Positions 18,877-27,564 of a stretch of DNA of 64,000 nt are shown here, in pieces (position 1 is the first letter of the stretch; every line of letters starts with the position of its first letter). A model generated the notes under the pieces. It did no database searches. It had not been told where the DNA came from and was given only the letters and a program-made list of their open reading frames with translations. The DNA comes from Porphyrobacter sp. SLTP (GTDB lineage: Bacteria > Pseudomonadota > Alphaproteobacteria > Sphingomonadales > Sphingomonadaceae). The translations under genes and the position numbers were made by a program. The stretch lies in the NCBI RefSeq assembly GCF_009905735.1, contig NZ_JAAALE010000006.1, positions 1 to 64,000 on the forward strand. The letters are read 5' to 3'.

Positions 18877-21800
18877 ATGATTGAAAAAATCCTCGCCTTC
18901 GCCGTCGAGCGAAGGGTGCTGGTGGTCCTCCTGACCGCGTTTGCCGCCATTTATGGTGCGACCCAGCTTGTACAACTGCCTGTCGATGCGGTGCCCGACA
19001 TCACCAACCGGCAGGTGCAGATCAACGCCGTTGCGCCCTCGCTCGGGCCGACGGAAATGGAACGCCAAGTCAGCTATCCTATTGAAACTGCCATGGCGGG
19101 CATGCCCGGCCTCGTTGAAACCCGCTCGATTTCGCGCAACGGGTTTGCGCAGGTCACGGTGATCTTCACCGATGATACCGATCTCTATTTCGCCCGCCAG
19201 CAAGTAGGTGAGCGCTTGACGCAGGCGGCGGGCACGTTGCCGCCGGGGGTGGATCCACAGATCGGACCGGTATCTACCGGCCTTGGCGAAGTGCTGATGT
19301 GGACGGTCGACTTCGCGCATCCCGACGGGCGCGGGGCTCCGCGCGCGCGGGCCGGGCAGCCGGGCTGGCAAACTGACGGCAGCTATCTTACTCCTGAGGG
19401 ACAGCGGCTGACGACGCCGGAAGAGCGGCTGACCTACCTGCGTACGGTCCAGGACTGGATCATTCGGCCACAGATGCGTCAGGTTGCCAATGTCGCAGGG
19501 GTCGACGCCATCGGCGGTTTCGTGAAGCAATATGAAGTCGCACCTGATCCGGTGCGGCTCGCCGCCGCCGGTCTTTCGATGACCGATCTCGTCGACGCGC
19601 TCGAACGTGGCAATGTGTCGAGCGGTGCCGGCGTGGTCGAGCGCAGCGGGGAAGGACTGGTGGTTCGCGCCGATGCCCGGGTGTCACGCGGGTCTGAGAT
19701 TGCCAATATCGTGATTGCCCAGCGGGGCGGGGCGCCGGTGCGGGTCATTGATGTGGCGACCATTTCGTCGGGTCGCGAGGTCCGCACGGGTGCAGCCAGC
19801 GTCAATGGTCATGGCGCTGTGGTTGGCACCGCCCTGATGCTTGCAGGTGGCAACAGCCGCACGGTGGCGGCCGAATCCGCCGAGAAGCTCGATGAGATCG
19901 GCGCGGCCCTCCCGCCCGGTATTGTCGTGACGCCGGTGCTTGATCGTTCGGTGCTGGTTGATGCGACGATCAGCACGGTGGCCAAGAACCTGACCGAGGG
20001 CGCGCTCCTTGTTATTGTCGTCCTGTTTCTGCTGCTCGGCAATTTCCGCGCTGCCATCATCACGGCGCTGGTGATCCCGCTGTCGATGCTGCTGGCGGCA
20101 ATCGGGATGGTCAAAGGGGGTGTTTCAGGCAATCTGATGAGTCTCGGCGCGCTCGATTTCGGTCTGATTGTCGATGGTGCGGTCATCATCGTTGAAAATT
20201 GCCTGCGCCGTCTGGCCGAGCGTCAGCATCATGAAGACAGGTTGCTCAGTTTGCAGGAGCGGCTTCACGAAGTGATGGTTGCGGCGCGCGAGATGATCCG
20301 CCCATCGGTGTTCGGTCAGGCCATCATTATCCTGGTGTATCTGCCGCTGCTCGCGTTCGACGGGGTGGAAGGCAAGATGTTCGCGCCGATGGCGATCACC
20401 GTGATGCTGGCACTGACCGCAGCCTTTGTCCTCTCGCTGACCTTCGTACCAGCGATGGTGGCGCTGCTCGTGACTGGCAAGGTCGAGGAGAAGGAGCCGC
20501 GCGTGCTGGCGGCAACGCGGAGCCGTTATGAGCCATTGCTCGACAAGGCGCTTGCCCGGCCATGGGTGGCCATCGGCTCGGGAGCGGCGATTTTCCTTGT
20601 CGCGCTCGTCGCTTTCACCAGCCTTGGTCGCGAGTTCATTCCCCAGCTCGACGAGAAGAATTTCGCGCTCCACGCGATGCGGATCCCGTCGACGAGTGTC
20701 GAGCAATCGGCCTCAATGCAGTTGCAGGTTGAGCGGGTGATTGCTGGCTTTCCGGAGGTCGCGACGGTCTTTTCAAAGACGGGCACGGCGGAAGTGGCGA
20801 CTGACCCGATGCCCGGCAATGTGTCCGACACTTTCGTGATCCTGCACCCACGAGAGGAGTGGACCGATCCGTCCGAAACAAAGGCCGCGCTGATTGCCCG
20901 GGTGGAAGCCCGGCTGAACACGCTGCTCGGCAACAATTATGAGTTGAGCCAGCCTATCCAGATGCGCTTTAACGAGCTGATTTCGGGCGTTCGATCCGAT
21001 GTAGCGGTCAAGGTCTATGGCGATGATTTTGAAACACTCAATGCCACGGCGCAGCGCGTTGCAGCTGCGCTGCGCGCGGTCGACGGTGCTTCGGATGTCA
21101 AGGTTGAGCAGACCGAAGGATTGCCGGCGCTTGTGATCGATTTCGACCGGGCAGCGATTGCAGCCTATGGTCTGTCGGTTGGCGACGTGACTGATGTGGT
21201 GCAGATCGCGCTCGGCGGCCGCGAGGCCGGGCTGGTGTTCGAAGGCGATCGGCGGTTTGATGTCGTGGTGCGCCTGCCCGAAGAGCAGCGGCGCGATCTC
21301 GATGCGCTTGCGGCCTTACCAGTTGCATTGCCATCGGCAGATGGCACGGCGCGGTCCGTGCAGCTTGGCCAGCTCGTTCGCTTCCGCATTGAAAACGGAC
21401 CCAACCAGGTCAGCCGCGAAAACGGCAAGCGTCGGGTTGTTGTGCAGGCTAATGTGCGCGGGCGGGACTTGGGCTCGTTCGTTGCCGATGCGCAAGCCGC
21501 GGTCGCCAATGATGTGCAGATTCCTCCGGGTCTGTGGATCGACTGGGGCGGCCAGTTCGAGAATCTCGAACGTGCGCAAAATCGCCTCAGTATTGTGGTG
21601 CCACTTGTCTTCGCGGCGATCTTCGCCTTGCTTTACGCAGCGCTGGGGTCGGCAAGCCGTGCGGCGATGGTCTTCTCCGCCGTCCCGCTCGCGCTGAGCG
21701 GGGGCGTGCTGCTGCTATGGCTGCGTGGCATGCCCTTTTCGGTCTCTGCAGCGGTTGGCTTCATCGCTCTGTCGGGCGTGGCAGTGCTCAATGGGCTGGT

Positions 21801-22119
21801 CATGATGTCGAGCATCCTTGCGCTGCGTCAGAACGGCAAGGGCGTGCTGGAATCGGTGCGCGAAGGGGCGCTGATGCGTTTGCGACCCGTGCTGATGACG
21901 GCATTGGTGGCCAGTCTTGGTTTCGTGCCGATGGCGCTGGCGAGCGGCACAGGTGCGGAAGTGCAGCGACCGATCGCGACGGTGGTGATCGGCGGATTGA
22001 TCTCGGCGACCTTGCTGACCTTGGTCGTCCTGCCGGCGCTGGCCCGGCTTGTGCTTGACCGGGAAGCCAGGCGCTTTCCGGACGAAGAGCCTCAGCCGCT
22101 TTCGCCCGTGATGGCTTAG
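18877..22119 (+). CDS. czcA: Heavy-metal efflux RND transporter (CzcA/CnrA-like)
   Basis: This inner-membrane proton-driven exporter of about 1080 residues has the RND layout: N-terminal membrane helix (FAVERRVLVVLLTAFAAIYG), first large periplasmic loop, helix block, second periplasmic loop and terminal helix block. The helix-4 motif DFGLIVDGAVIIVEN (from about residue 427) carries the D-x5-D and E pattern of HME-RND pumps that export divalent cations (Zn, Co, Ni, Cd), unlike the CusA pattern for Cu/Ag. I chose ATG at 18877 (MIEKIL); the frame also opens at 18862. It forms an operon with czcC, czcB and the CDF gene downstream. Confidence 0.95.
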   Translation: MIEKILAFAVERRVLVVLLTAFAAIYGATQLVQLPVDAVPDITNRQVQINAVAPSLGPTEMERQVSYPIETAMAGMPGLVETRSISRNGFAQVTVIFTDDTDLYFARQQVGERLTQAAGTLPPGVDPQIGPVSTGLGEVLMWTVDFAHPDGRGAPRARAGQPGWQTDGSYLTPEGQRLTTPEERLTYLRTVQDWIIRPQMRQVANVAGVDAIGGFVKQYEVAPDPVRLAAAGLSMTDLVDALERGNVSSGAGVVERSGEGLVVRADARVSRGSEIANIVIAQRGGAPVRVIDVATISSGREVRTGAASVNGHGAVVGTALMLAGGNSRTVAAESAEKLDEIGAALPPGIVVTPVLDRSVLVDATISTVAKNLTEGALLVIVVLFLLLGNFRAAIITALVIPLSMLLAAIGMVKGGVSGNLMSLGALDFGLIVDGAVIIVENCLRRLAERQHHEDRLLSLQERLHEVMVAAREMIRPSVFGQAIIILVYLPLLAFDGVEGKMFAPMAITVMLALTAAFVLSLTFVPAMVALLVTGKVEEKEPRVLAATRSRYEPLLDKALARPWVAIGSGAAIFLVALVAFTSLGREFIPQLDEKNFALHAMRIPSTSVEQSASMQLQVERVIAGFPEVATVFSKTGTAEVATDPMPGNVSDTFVILHPREEWTDPSETKAALIARVEARLNTLLGNNYELSQPIQMRFNELISGVRSDVAVKVYGDDFETLNATAQRVAAALRAVDGASDVKVEQTEGLPALVIDFDRAAIAAYGLSVGDVTDVVQIALGGREAGLVFEGDRRFDVVVRLPEEQRRDLDALAALPVALPSADGTARSVQLGQLVRFRIENGPNQVSRENGKRRVVVQANVRGRDLGSFVADAQAAVANDVQIPPGLWIDWGGQFENLERAQNRLSIVVPLVFAAIFALLYAALGSASRAAMVFSAVPLALSGGVLLLWLRGMPFSVSAAVGFIALSGVAVLNGLVMMSSILALRQNGKGVLESVREGALMRLRPVLMTALVASLGFVPMALASGTGAEVQRPIATVVIGGLISATLLTLVVLPALARLVLDREARRFPDEEPQPLSPVMA

Positions 22120-22161
22120 ACGAATGACCAAGAAAATAGACCAAAGCTCAGGAGAGACGCA

Positions 22162-22233
22162 ATGAACAGCAGCGGTAAGCGAAGTGCATCGGCTCTTGGC
22201 GGCCCTTGCAATGGCTCCTTGGTGGCAAGCTGA
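22162..22233 (+). CDS. Possible 23-residue leader peptide ahead of the CDF exporter
   Basis: A GGAG motif at 22151-22154 precedes an ATG at 22162 by a normal spacing. The 23-codon frame ends at TGA (22231-22233), whose last base starts the exporter ATG (TGATG). Such an overlap usually means translational coupling. The peptide contains serine, glycine and one cysteine, with no known motif, so it may simply be a chance frame carrying the ribosome onto the exporter start. Confidence 0.4.
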   Translation: MNSSGKRSASALGGPCNGSLVAS

Positions 22234-23153
22234 TGGGCGCGGGTCATGATCATGGCAATGCCGGTCACCAGGGCCATAGCCATGGCGCTGGTGCCAGCAC
22301 CCGGCGCCTTGCCATTGCGCTCGGACTGACGACGACCTTCCTGATCGCCGAGTTGGTCGGGGCCTTTGTCTTTGACAGCCTGGCGCTGCTTTCTGACGCT
22401 GCGCATATGTTTACTGACAGTGCGGCGCTGGCGATTGCGCTGGCGGCGGTCAAGATCGGTCAGCGTCCGCCCGATGATCAGCGTACCTTCGGCTATCGGC
22501 GATTCGAGATATTGGCTGCTGCCTTCAACGCGATCCTGCTGTTTGCGGTCGCCGGATACATTCTGATCGAGGGGATTGGGCGGTTCTTTGCACCGCAGCC
22601 CGTTGAATCGGTCGGGATGCTGATTGTCGCAACGCTCGGGTTGCTCGTGAACCTTATTGCCATGCGGATCCTTGCTGGTGGCAAGGACGACAGCCTCAAT
22701 ATCAAGGGGGCGTATCTCGAGGTGTGGGCTGACATGCTCGGCTCGCTTGGCGTCATTGGTGCGGCCATTGCAATCTATTTCACCGGCCTCAACTGGATCG
22801 ACCCGATCGTCGCGATCGCGATCGGTCTCTGGGTGCTGCCGCGCACGTGGATATTGCTGCGCGACACCATGCATATCCTCCTACAAGGCGTGCCGCGTGG
22901 GTTTGACCTCAAAGCCATCCGCACGGCGATGGCCGAGATGCAGGGCGTGAACGGGGTTCACGACCTGCATCTGTGGTCGGTCGCGGGCGACGACGCTAGC
23001 CTGACCGCGCATGTTGCGATTGATGGCGGGGAGGATGCAGAAGTAGTGCGGCGTGATGTGGCAGACATGCTGGCAGCGCAGTTCGCGATCCATCACGTCA
23101 CAATCCAGACAGAAACTGTTCCATGCACCGATGAGACGGTATTGCATCGCTAA
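22233..23153 (+). CDS. CDF-family divalent metal exporter (CzcD/DmeF-like)
   Basis: This 306-residue transporter begins with a His-rich tail (GHDHGNAGHQGHSHG), followed by six membrane helices. The metal sites are in helix 2 (LLSDAAHMFTDSAALA, the HxxxD pattern) and helix 5 (EVWADMLGSLGVIGAAIAIY). The C-terminal cytoplasmic ferredoxin-like domain (GVNGVHDLHLWSVAGDDASL) is intact. It exports Zn, Co, Cd or Ni from the cytoplasm to the periplasm, where the RND pump can take over. The ATG at 22233 overlaps the stop of a short upstream frame. Confidence 0.92.
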   Translation: MGAGHDHGNAGHQGHSHGAGASTRRLAIALGLTTTFLIAELVGAFVFDSLALLSDAAHMFTDSAALAIALAAVKIGQRPPDDQRTFGYRRFEILAAAFNAILLFAVAGYILIEGIGRFFAPQPVESVGMLIVATLGLLVNLIAMRILAGGKDDSLNIKGAYLEVWADMLGSLGVIGAAIAIYFTGLNWIDPIVAIAIGLWVLPRTWILLRDTMHILLQGVPRGFDLKAIRTAMAEMQGVNGVHDLHLWSVAGDDASLTAHVAIDGGEDAEVVRRDVADMLAAQFAIHHVTIQTETVPCTDETVLHR

Positions 23154-23169
23154 ATTGGCGATTTCCACC

Positions 23170-23907
23170 CTACGTCATCATCCACACTGCCATGCCGATC
23201 ATCATTAGGTTTTCTGTCAATGAGACAAAGCCCAGCGGCACATTGCTGTCACCGCCGACGCAGGCGCATTTGAGTTCGCGCTTGTCGATATAGACTGCCT
23301 TGAAGACCGAGATGGCACCGATTGTGCCGATGAACAGCGCCACCGGTATCGAGAGCCAATGCAGCTGGCCGGAAACCATCAGCACGCCGGCCAAGCCCTC
23401 GGCGAAGGGATAGAGGGTCGCATAAGGCACCCAGCGCTTTGCCAACAGGTCGTAATTGAGGAACATCGTTGCGAACTTGTCGACATTCTGGAGCTTGAGC
23501 AGCGCCAGCACGCACATGCTGAAGGCAATAAACCACTCCGCAACGCGAACGCTCAGAGCCGTGCCATCGACCGCGATGCCAGCTGCCATCGCCATCGCTG
23601 CGGTCATGGCGAAGAGCGCGATTATCGGGCGGTAGCTGGTCGCATTGGGATCGGGGACCTTGATCCCGAAGTATCGCCGCAGGTCGTCATGCCCTCCAAT
23701 ACGCTCACCGTCGATGAAGGTCTGAGGTGTGGTTGCAACCCCGTGTTCAGCCTTGAACGCGTCGGTCTGTTCGCGCGTGGTGAGATGCCGATCATCGACC
23801 TTGTAGCCGCGCGTTTCGAGCAGATGCTTGGATTTCAGGCCATAAGGGCAGGTGTGATTGGGCATGACCATGCGGTGGAGCACCGCGGTTTTGGTGGGTG
23901 AGGGCAT
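23170..23907 (-). CDS. Glutaredoxin-like domain fused to MauE/DoxX-type membrane domain
   Basis: This 245-residue protein has an N-terminal thioredoxin-fold domain (residues 8-80) with a CPYG site at C20 in which the second cysteine is replaced, and the cis-Pro segment VATTPQTFIDGERIGG. The rest has about four or five membrane helices in MauE/DoxX style (VLALLKLQNVDKFATMFLNY; YPFAEGLAGVLMVSG). Such fusions sit next to MerR genes and may handle thiols or metal-bound glutathione at the membrane; this is inference. I chose ATG at 23907 because the divergent MerR promoter lies just upstream. Confidence 0.85.
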   Translation of the reverse strand: MPSPTKTAVLHRMVMPNHTCPYGLKSKHLLETRGYKVDDRHLTTREQTDAFKAEHGVATTPQTFIDGERIGGHDDLRRYFGIKVPDPNATSYRPIIALFAMTAAMAMAAGIAVDGTALSVRVAEWFIAFSMCVLALLKLQNVDKFATMFLNYDLLAKRWVPYATLYPFAEGLAGVLMVSGQLHWLSIPVALFIGTIGAISVFKAVYIDKRELKCACVGGDSNVPLGFVSLTENLMMIGMAVWMMT

Positions 23908-23941
23908 TGGTGAATTCCTTTGAATCGATGCAATACCACCC

Positions 23942-23972
23942 ATATAAGTTCCGTACCATGGTACGGGATCAA
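23942..23972 (-). promoter_or_regulatory. MerR-type promoter/operator of the glutaredoxin-MauE gene
   Basis: On the minus strand the -35 box TTGATC (23972-23967) and -10 box TTATAT (23947-23942) are 19 bp apart. The spacer contains the perfect palindrome CCGTACCATGGTACGG at 23951-23966. It lies between two divergent genes, the MerR at 23981 and the fusion gene starting at 23907. Confidence 0.85.
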
Positions 23973-23980
23973 GGCTCAAA

Positions 23981-24388
23981 ATGAAAATCGGTGAGTTTGC
24001 CCGCGCAGGCGGGGTCAATGTCGAGACGATCCGCTATTATCAGCGGCGCGGATTGCTGGCGCAGCCTGCGCGGCATGAGGGGCCACGCCGCTATACGCGC
24101 ATCGATCTTGGCCGTTTGCAATCGATCCGCTCGGCGCAGATTGCGGGCTTCACGCTTGACGAGATCGCGACCCTTCTTGCTCTCGATACGGGCGATCGCA
24201 CAGCGGCGCAGAATCTGGCACGCGTTAGGATCGCGGCTCTCGATGAGAAAATCGCGACGTTGCAAACCATGCGGGGAGCCCTCGTCAGGCTCGCCGATAA
24301 CTGTGCGTCGGAACAATCCGGACCCTGTCCCATCATCGATGCTTTCAGCTTTGCGCAAGAAAATGCAGGATCGAAGGTGGCAACATGA
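23981..24388 (+). CDS. MerR-family transcriptional regulator
   Basis: This 135-residue protein has the MerR winged HTH (MKIGEFARAGGVNVETIRYY), the wing and the coiled-coil dimerisation helix. Two cysteines at 108 and 116 (DNCASEQSGPCPIID) form the usual C-terminal binding loop, but the third Cys expected near position 79-82, present in MerR and ZntR, is not there. Its inducer is therefore unclear. It is divergent from the glutaredoxin-MauE gene, with a perfect 16-bp palindrome inside a 19-bp-spaced promoter between them. Confidence 0.92.
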   Translation: MKIGEFARAGGVNVETIRYYQRRGLLAQPARHEGPRRYTRIDLGRLQSIRSAQIAGFTLDEIATLLALDTGDRTAAQNLARVRIAALDEKIATLQTMRGALVRLADNCASEQSGPCPIIDAFSFAQENAGSKVAT

Positions 24389-24434
24389 GGGGTTTTTGCC
24401 GCGCCCGCGTATACTACGTCGAAGGAGCTTCTTG

Positions 24435-24692
24435 ATGGACCTCGACACAAATCTCGCCCGACTGGCTAGGCTTCCCGTTCCGGATCTTTCCGCCCTTGAC
24501 GGCGGAAGGCTGGCGGCCCGCGCGCAGAACGAGGTGCGGCAGACGCGGGCGATGCTCGGATTGGGGCTTGTGATGTCGCTTGGGATAGGGGTCGTCGGCG
24601 GGCTCCAAGTGCCGGCACGCGCCGAGGTGCCCCTGGCTGCCTTCGGTCCGCCTTCTTCGCTTACGCCCTTGATTGCACTGGGTCAGGAATGA
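24435..24692 (+). CDS. CnrY-like membrane anti-sigma factor
   Basis: This 85-residue protein has a short cytoplasmic N-terminus (LARLPVPDLSALDGGRLAAR), one membrane helix (residues about 40-58) and a small periplasmic tail. It is followed, with 4-bp overlaps, by a periplasmic CnrX-like sensor and an ECF sigma factor. In Cupriavidus, CnrY holds the sigma factor CnrH at the membrane until CnrX senses Ni or Co. The identity comes mainly from position and topology, since CnrY sequences are poorly conserved. The ATG at 24435 has a GGAG just upstream. Confidence 0.68.
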   Translation: MDLDTNLARLARLPVPDLSALDGGRLAARAQNEVRQTRAMLGLGLVMSLGIGVVGGLQVPARAEVPLAAFGPPSSLTPLIALGQE

Positions 24693-25126
24693 ACCTCCGT
24701 CGTATCGCCTTGGCGGCAGGCCTGATCATTGCGCTCGCGCTGGTCGGGGTGTGGCTTGGGCGCATGCTTCAACCCGCACCGCACCATGGTGGGGCTGAAC
24801 TCCATGCCTTGATTCATGGTGAGCTCGACCTTGATCCGGCCCAGGAACAAGAACTGACCGCACTGGAGCGCCAGTTTGCTGCGCGGCGCGAGGCGCTGGA
24901 AGACCGGCTCAGGCGAAGCAATGCACTCCTCGGCGACGCCATCGCCGCCGAACATGAATATGGTCCCCGCGTTTCTGCGGCGGTGGACGATACGCATGAT
25001 GCTATGGGGGATCTCCAGAAGGCGACGCTCGAGCATGTTTTCGCGATGCGGGCCATTCTTCGTCCCGATCAACAGGCGCGGTTCGATGCGGTGGTTAGCA
25101 AGAGCCTCGCTACACAGCCGCAGTGA
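24689..25126 (+). CDS. Periplasmic heavy-metal sensor, CnrX/NccX-like
   Basis: This 145-residue protein has an N-terminal membrane anchor (IALAAGLIIALALVGVWLG) and a helical periplasmic sensor domain. Its residues H39, H43, E60, H116 and M120 line up with a constant shift of three with the CnrX metal ligands known from structure (H42, H46, E63, H119, M123), which bind Co or Ni. This supports the same sensing role. It lies between a CnrY-like anti-sigma gene and an ECF sigma gene with 4-bp overlaps on both sides. Confidence 0.85.
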   Translation: MNLRRIALAAGLIIALALVGVWLGRMLQPAPHHGGAELHALIHGELDLDPAQEQELTALERQFAARREALEDRLRRSNALLGDAIAAEHEYGPRVSAAVDDTHDAMGDLQKATLEHVFAMRAILRPDQQARFDAVVSKSLATQPQ

Positions 25127-25695
25127 CCTCAGACAATCTGGATGTGGCGCTTATACGCGACGCGCGGGCTGGCCTGTCGGGCGCGCAACGTGCTCTCGTC
25201 GAGCGCTACCGTGAGACCGTGTACCGGCTTGCGCGCTCCGCGACGGGTGATCCTGAGGAAGCCTTCGATATCGCGCAGGAAACGTTCGTCGCGGCATTTG
25301 CTGCGCTGAACCGTTATGATCCCGAGCGACCTTTCAAGGCATGGATCAGCGCCATCACGCTCAACAAATGCCGGGACTGGGCTCGTCGCCGCGCGGTCAG
25401 GCGGTTTATCGGTCTGCCGATGCCCGAGCACACGGCGGACTGGATTGCTGATGATGCGCCTTCGGCGGAAACACTTGCTGCAGACCGCGCCGAGCTTGCC
25501 GCCACCGCCCGTGCGATCGCCGAGCTTCCAGCCATGCTGAAAGAGGTGTTGATTCTGTGCACGGTTGAGGGCCTGAGCCAGCAGGAGGCAGCAATGACGC
25601 TGGGCATCAGTGTCAAGGCGGTCGAGACGCGGCTTTCTCGCGCGCGTCAAAAATTGGTGGGCATTGTGAGGGGTAGCACGGACGCGCGCGTATAG
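25123..25695 (+). CDS. ECF-family RNA polymerase sigma factor (CnrH-like)
   Basis: This 190-residue sigma factor has region 2 (ALVERYRETVYRLARSATGD; EAFDIAQETFVAAFAALNRY; FKAWISAITLNKCRDWARRR) and region 4 (LPAMLKEVLILCTVEGLSQQ; GISVKAVETRLSRARQKL). It starts at GTG 25123, overlapping the sensor stop (GTGA). It would direct transcription of metal-resistance genes once freed from the CnrY-like anti-sigma factor. copA begins only 6 bp after its stop, so the sigma factor and copABCD are probably on one transcript. Confidence 0.93.
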   Translation: MTSDNLDVALIRDARAGLSGAQRALVERYRETVYRLARSATGDPEEAFDIAQETFVAAFAALNRYDPERPFKAWISAITLNKCRDWARRRAVRRFIGLPMPEHTADWIADDAPSAETLAADRAELAATARAIAELPAMLKEVLILCTVEGLSQQEAAMTLGISVKAVETRLSRARQKLVGIVRGSTDARV

Positions 25696-25701
25696 AAGCG
25701 T

Positions 25702-27564
25702 ATGAACAGTCCGAACCTTACACGACGTCACCTCATCGCCGCCCTTGGTGCGGGATCAGCCTTCGCTGCCATGCCGGCCTGGGCGCAGGGTCACAGCGTC
25801 CACCGCAGCGGCAGCCATGGGCGCGGCGGCCCGCGTATTCCTGCAGGCTTTGGCGAGCTATCAGGCGATGTCATCGACCTGACCGTTGGCAGCGGCCACC
25901 GCATTGTCGAAGGGCGGCGCGGCCCGGGCATTGCCGTCAATGGCAGTGTCCCCGGCCCGCTGATCCGGCTGCGCGAAGGGCAGAATGTCCGCCTGAATGT
26001 CACCAATAACCTGGAGACCGACACATCGGTCCACTGGCACGGCTTCCTTGTGCCGTTCCACATGGATGGGGTGCCCGGCATCAGCTTTCCCGGTATCAAA
26101 CCGGGCCAGACCTTCACCTACGAGTTCCCCATCCGCCAGTCGGGCACCTATTGGTATCACAGCCATTCGGGTCTGCAGGAGCAATCCGGCCATTACGGCC
26201 CAATGATCATTGATCCGGCAGGGGCCGAGCCGGTGCAGTTTGATCGCGATTACATCCTGCTGCTGAGTGACTTCACCGTGCTCGACCCGCATTTCATCAT
26301 GAGTCGGTTGCGCACAGGCGAAGGCTATTTCAACCGGCAGCTGAGCACTTGGACCGACCGATATCCGATGTCGGGCGAAGAACGGCGGATGTGGGCCGAA
26401 ATGCGGATGATGCCGACCGATATCATGGATATTGGCGCGCCGACCTACACCTTCCTCGCCAACGGGCGCGGCCCGTCCGAGGGGATGGAATATCTGTTCC
26501 GCGCCGGAGAACGCGTGCGGCTGCGCATCATCAACGGATCGGCGCAGAGCTTCTTCAATGTTCGCATTCCGGGCCTGCCAATGACGGTCATCGCTGCCGA
26601 TGGCCAGAACGTGCGACCGGTCGAGGTTGATGAGTTCCAGATCGGCACTGCCGAGATCTACGATGTGATCATTACGCCGGGCAGCGACGAAGCCTATGCC
26701 ATCGTGGCTGAGTCCATGGATCGTTCCGGCATGGCGCTGGCGATGCTGGCCAGTCGCCCCGGCGCGCGCGCTACGGTTCCGGCCTTGCGCGATCCGCCGC
26801 TGCTGACGATGGGCGATATGGGCATGAACCATGGTGCCGGTGGGATGGACCACGGCATGATGGATCACGGCGTGCATGCTGGCAGCGCTGCCGACGCTGC
26901 GGGAGCGGCGGATCATGCCGCCATGGGGCATGGTACAACCGCAGCGCCGGGTGACGACGCGATGGACGGGATGGCGATGGGCGGAATGAGCATGGACGGC
27001 ATGATGATGCGAGACACCACGCTGCTGCCGCCTGACGTTGCGATTGGTCCGGGGATCGACATGGTGTCGATGGCACCGACGGACAAAATGGGCGATCCCG
27101 GCCTCGGCCTGCGCGATATGCCGCACCGCGTGCTCAACTATCGGATGCTCACCGCGCTTGAGCCCAATCGGGACCCGCGCGAGCCATCGCGATTGCTCGA
27201 ACTCCACCTCACCGGCAATATGGAACGCTACATGTGGTCGTTCGATGGACGGATGTATTCTGCCGTCAGCGATGTGCCGATCCGCTTTGCCTGGAACGAG
27301 CGGGTGCGGGTGAAGCTCATCAACAACACCATGATGGCGCACCCCATCCATCTGCACGGCATGTTCTTCGAGCTGGTTAACGGGGAAAGCGCTGCACATC
27401 AGCCGCGCAAGAACGTTGTGATCGTGCAGCCCGGCGCCAGCGCGCAATTTGATCTCACCGCCAACGAGCCGGGCGACTGGGCGTTCCACTGCCACCTGAT
27501 GTATCACATGCATGGCGGGATGATGCAGACCGTGACCGTGGTCGGTCCGGGCGACGGAGCATGA
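25702..27564 (+). CDS. copA: Multicopper oxidase, copper resistance CopA
   Basis: This 620-residue periplasmic oxidase begins with a Tat signal (TRRHLIAALGAGSAFA) and detoxifies Cu(I). Copper ligands are visible in order: SVHWHGFLVPFHMDGVPG, TYWYHSHSG, MAHPIHLHGMFFEL and WAFHCHLMYHMHGGM. A Met/His-rich insertion at about residues 370-440 (for example MGMNHGAGGMDHGMMDHG) is typical of CopA and probably collects Cu(I). The gene overlaps copB by 4 bp. Confidence 0.96.
   Translation: MNSPNLTRRHLIAALGAGSAFAAMPAWAQGHSVHRSGSHGRGGPRIPAGFGELSGDVIDLTVGSGHRIVEGRRGPGIAVNGSVPGPLIRLREGQNVRLNVTNNLETDTSVHWHGFLVPFHMDGVPGISFPGIKPGQTFTYEFPIRQSGTYWYHSHSGLQEQSGHYGPMIIDPAGAEPVQFDRDYILLLSDFTVLDPHFIMSRLRTGEGYFNRQLSTWTDRYPMSGEERRMWAEMRMMPTDIMDIGAPTYTFLANGRGPSEGMEYLFRAGERVRLRIINGSAQSFFNVRIPGLPMTVIAADGQNVRPVEVDEFQIGTAEIYDVIITPGSDEAYAIVAESMDRSGMALAMLASRPGARATVPALRDPPLLTMGDMGMNHGAGGMDHGMMDHGVHAGSAADAAGAADHAAMGHGTTAAPGDDAMDGMAMGGMSMDGMMMRDTTLLPPDVAIGPGIDMVSMAPTDKMGDPGLGLRDMPHRVLNYRMLTALEPNRDPREPSRLLELHLTGNMERYMWSFDGRMYSAVSDVPIRFAWNERVRVKLINNTMMAHPIHLHGMFFELVNGESAAHQPRKNVVIVQPGASAQFDLTANEPGDWAFHCHLMYHMHGGMMQTVTVVGPGDGA

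Noticed and set aside
26816..27010. Met/His-rich repeats in copA (and similar in copB) as a tandem repeat element
   Set aside because: They are in-frame protein repeats typical of copper-binding linkers and are not DNA repeats with constant unit length.
25861..27513. A 550-codon minus-strand frame opposite copA
   Set aside because: It mirrors the copA coding sequence, is His/Arg-rich and contains no family motifs, while copA has all four copper motifs.
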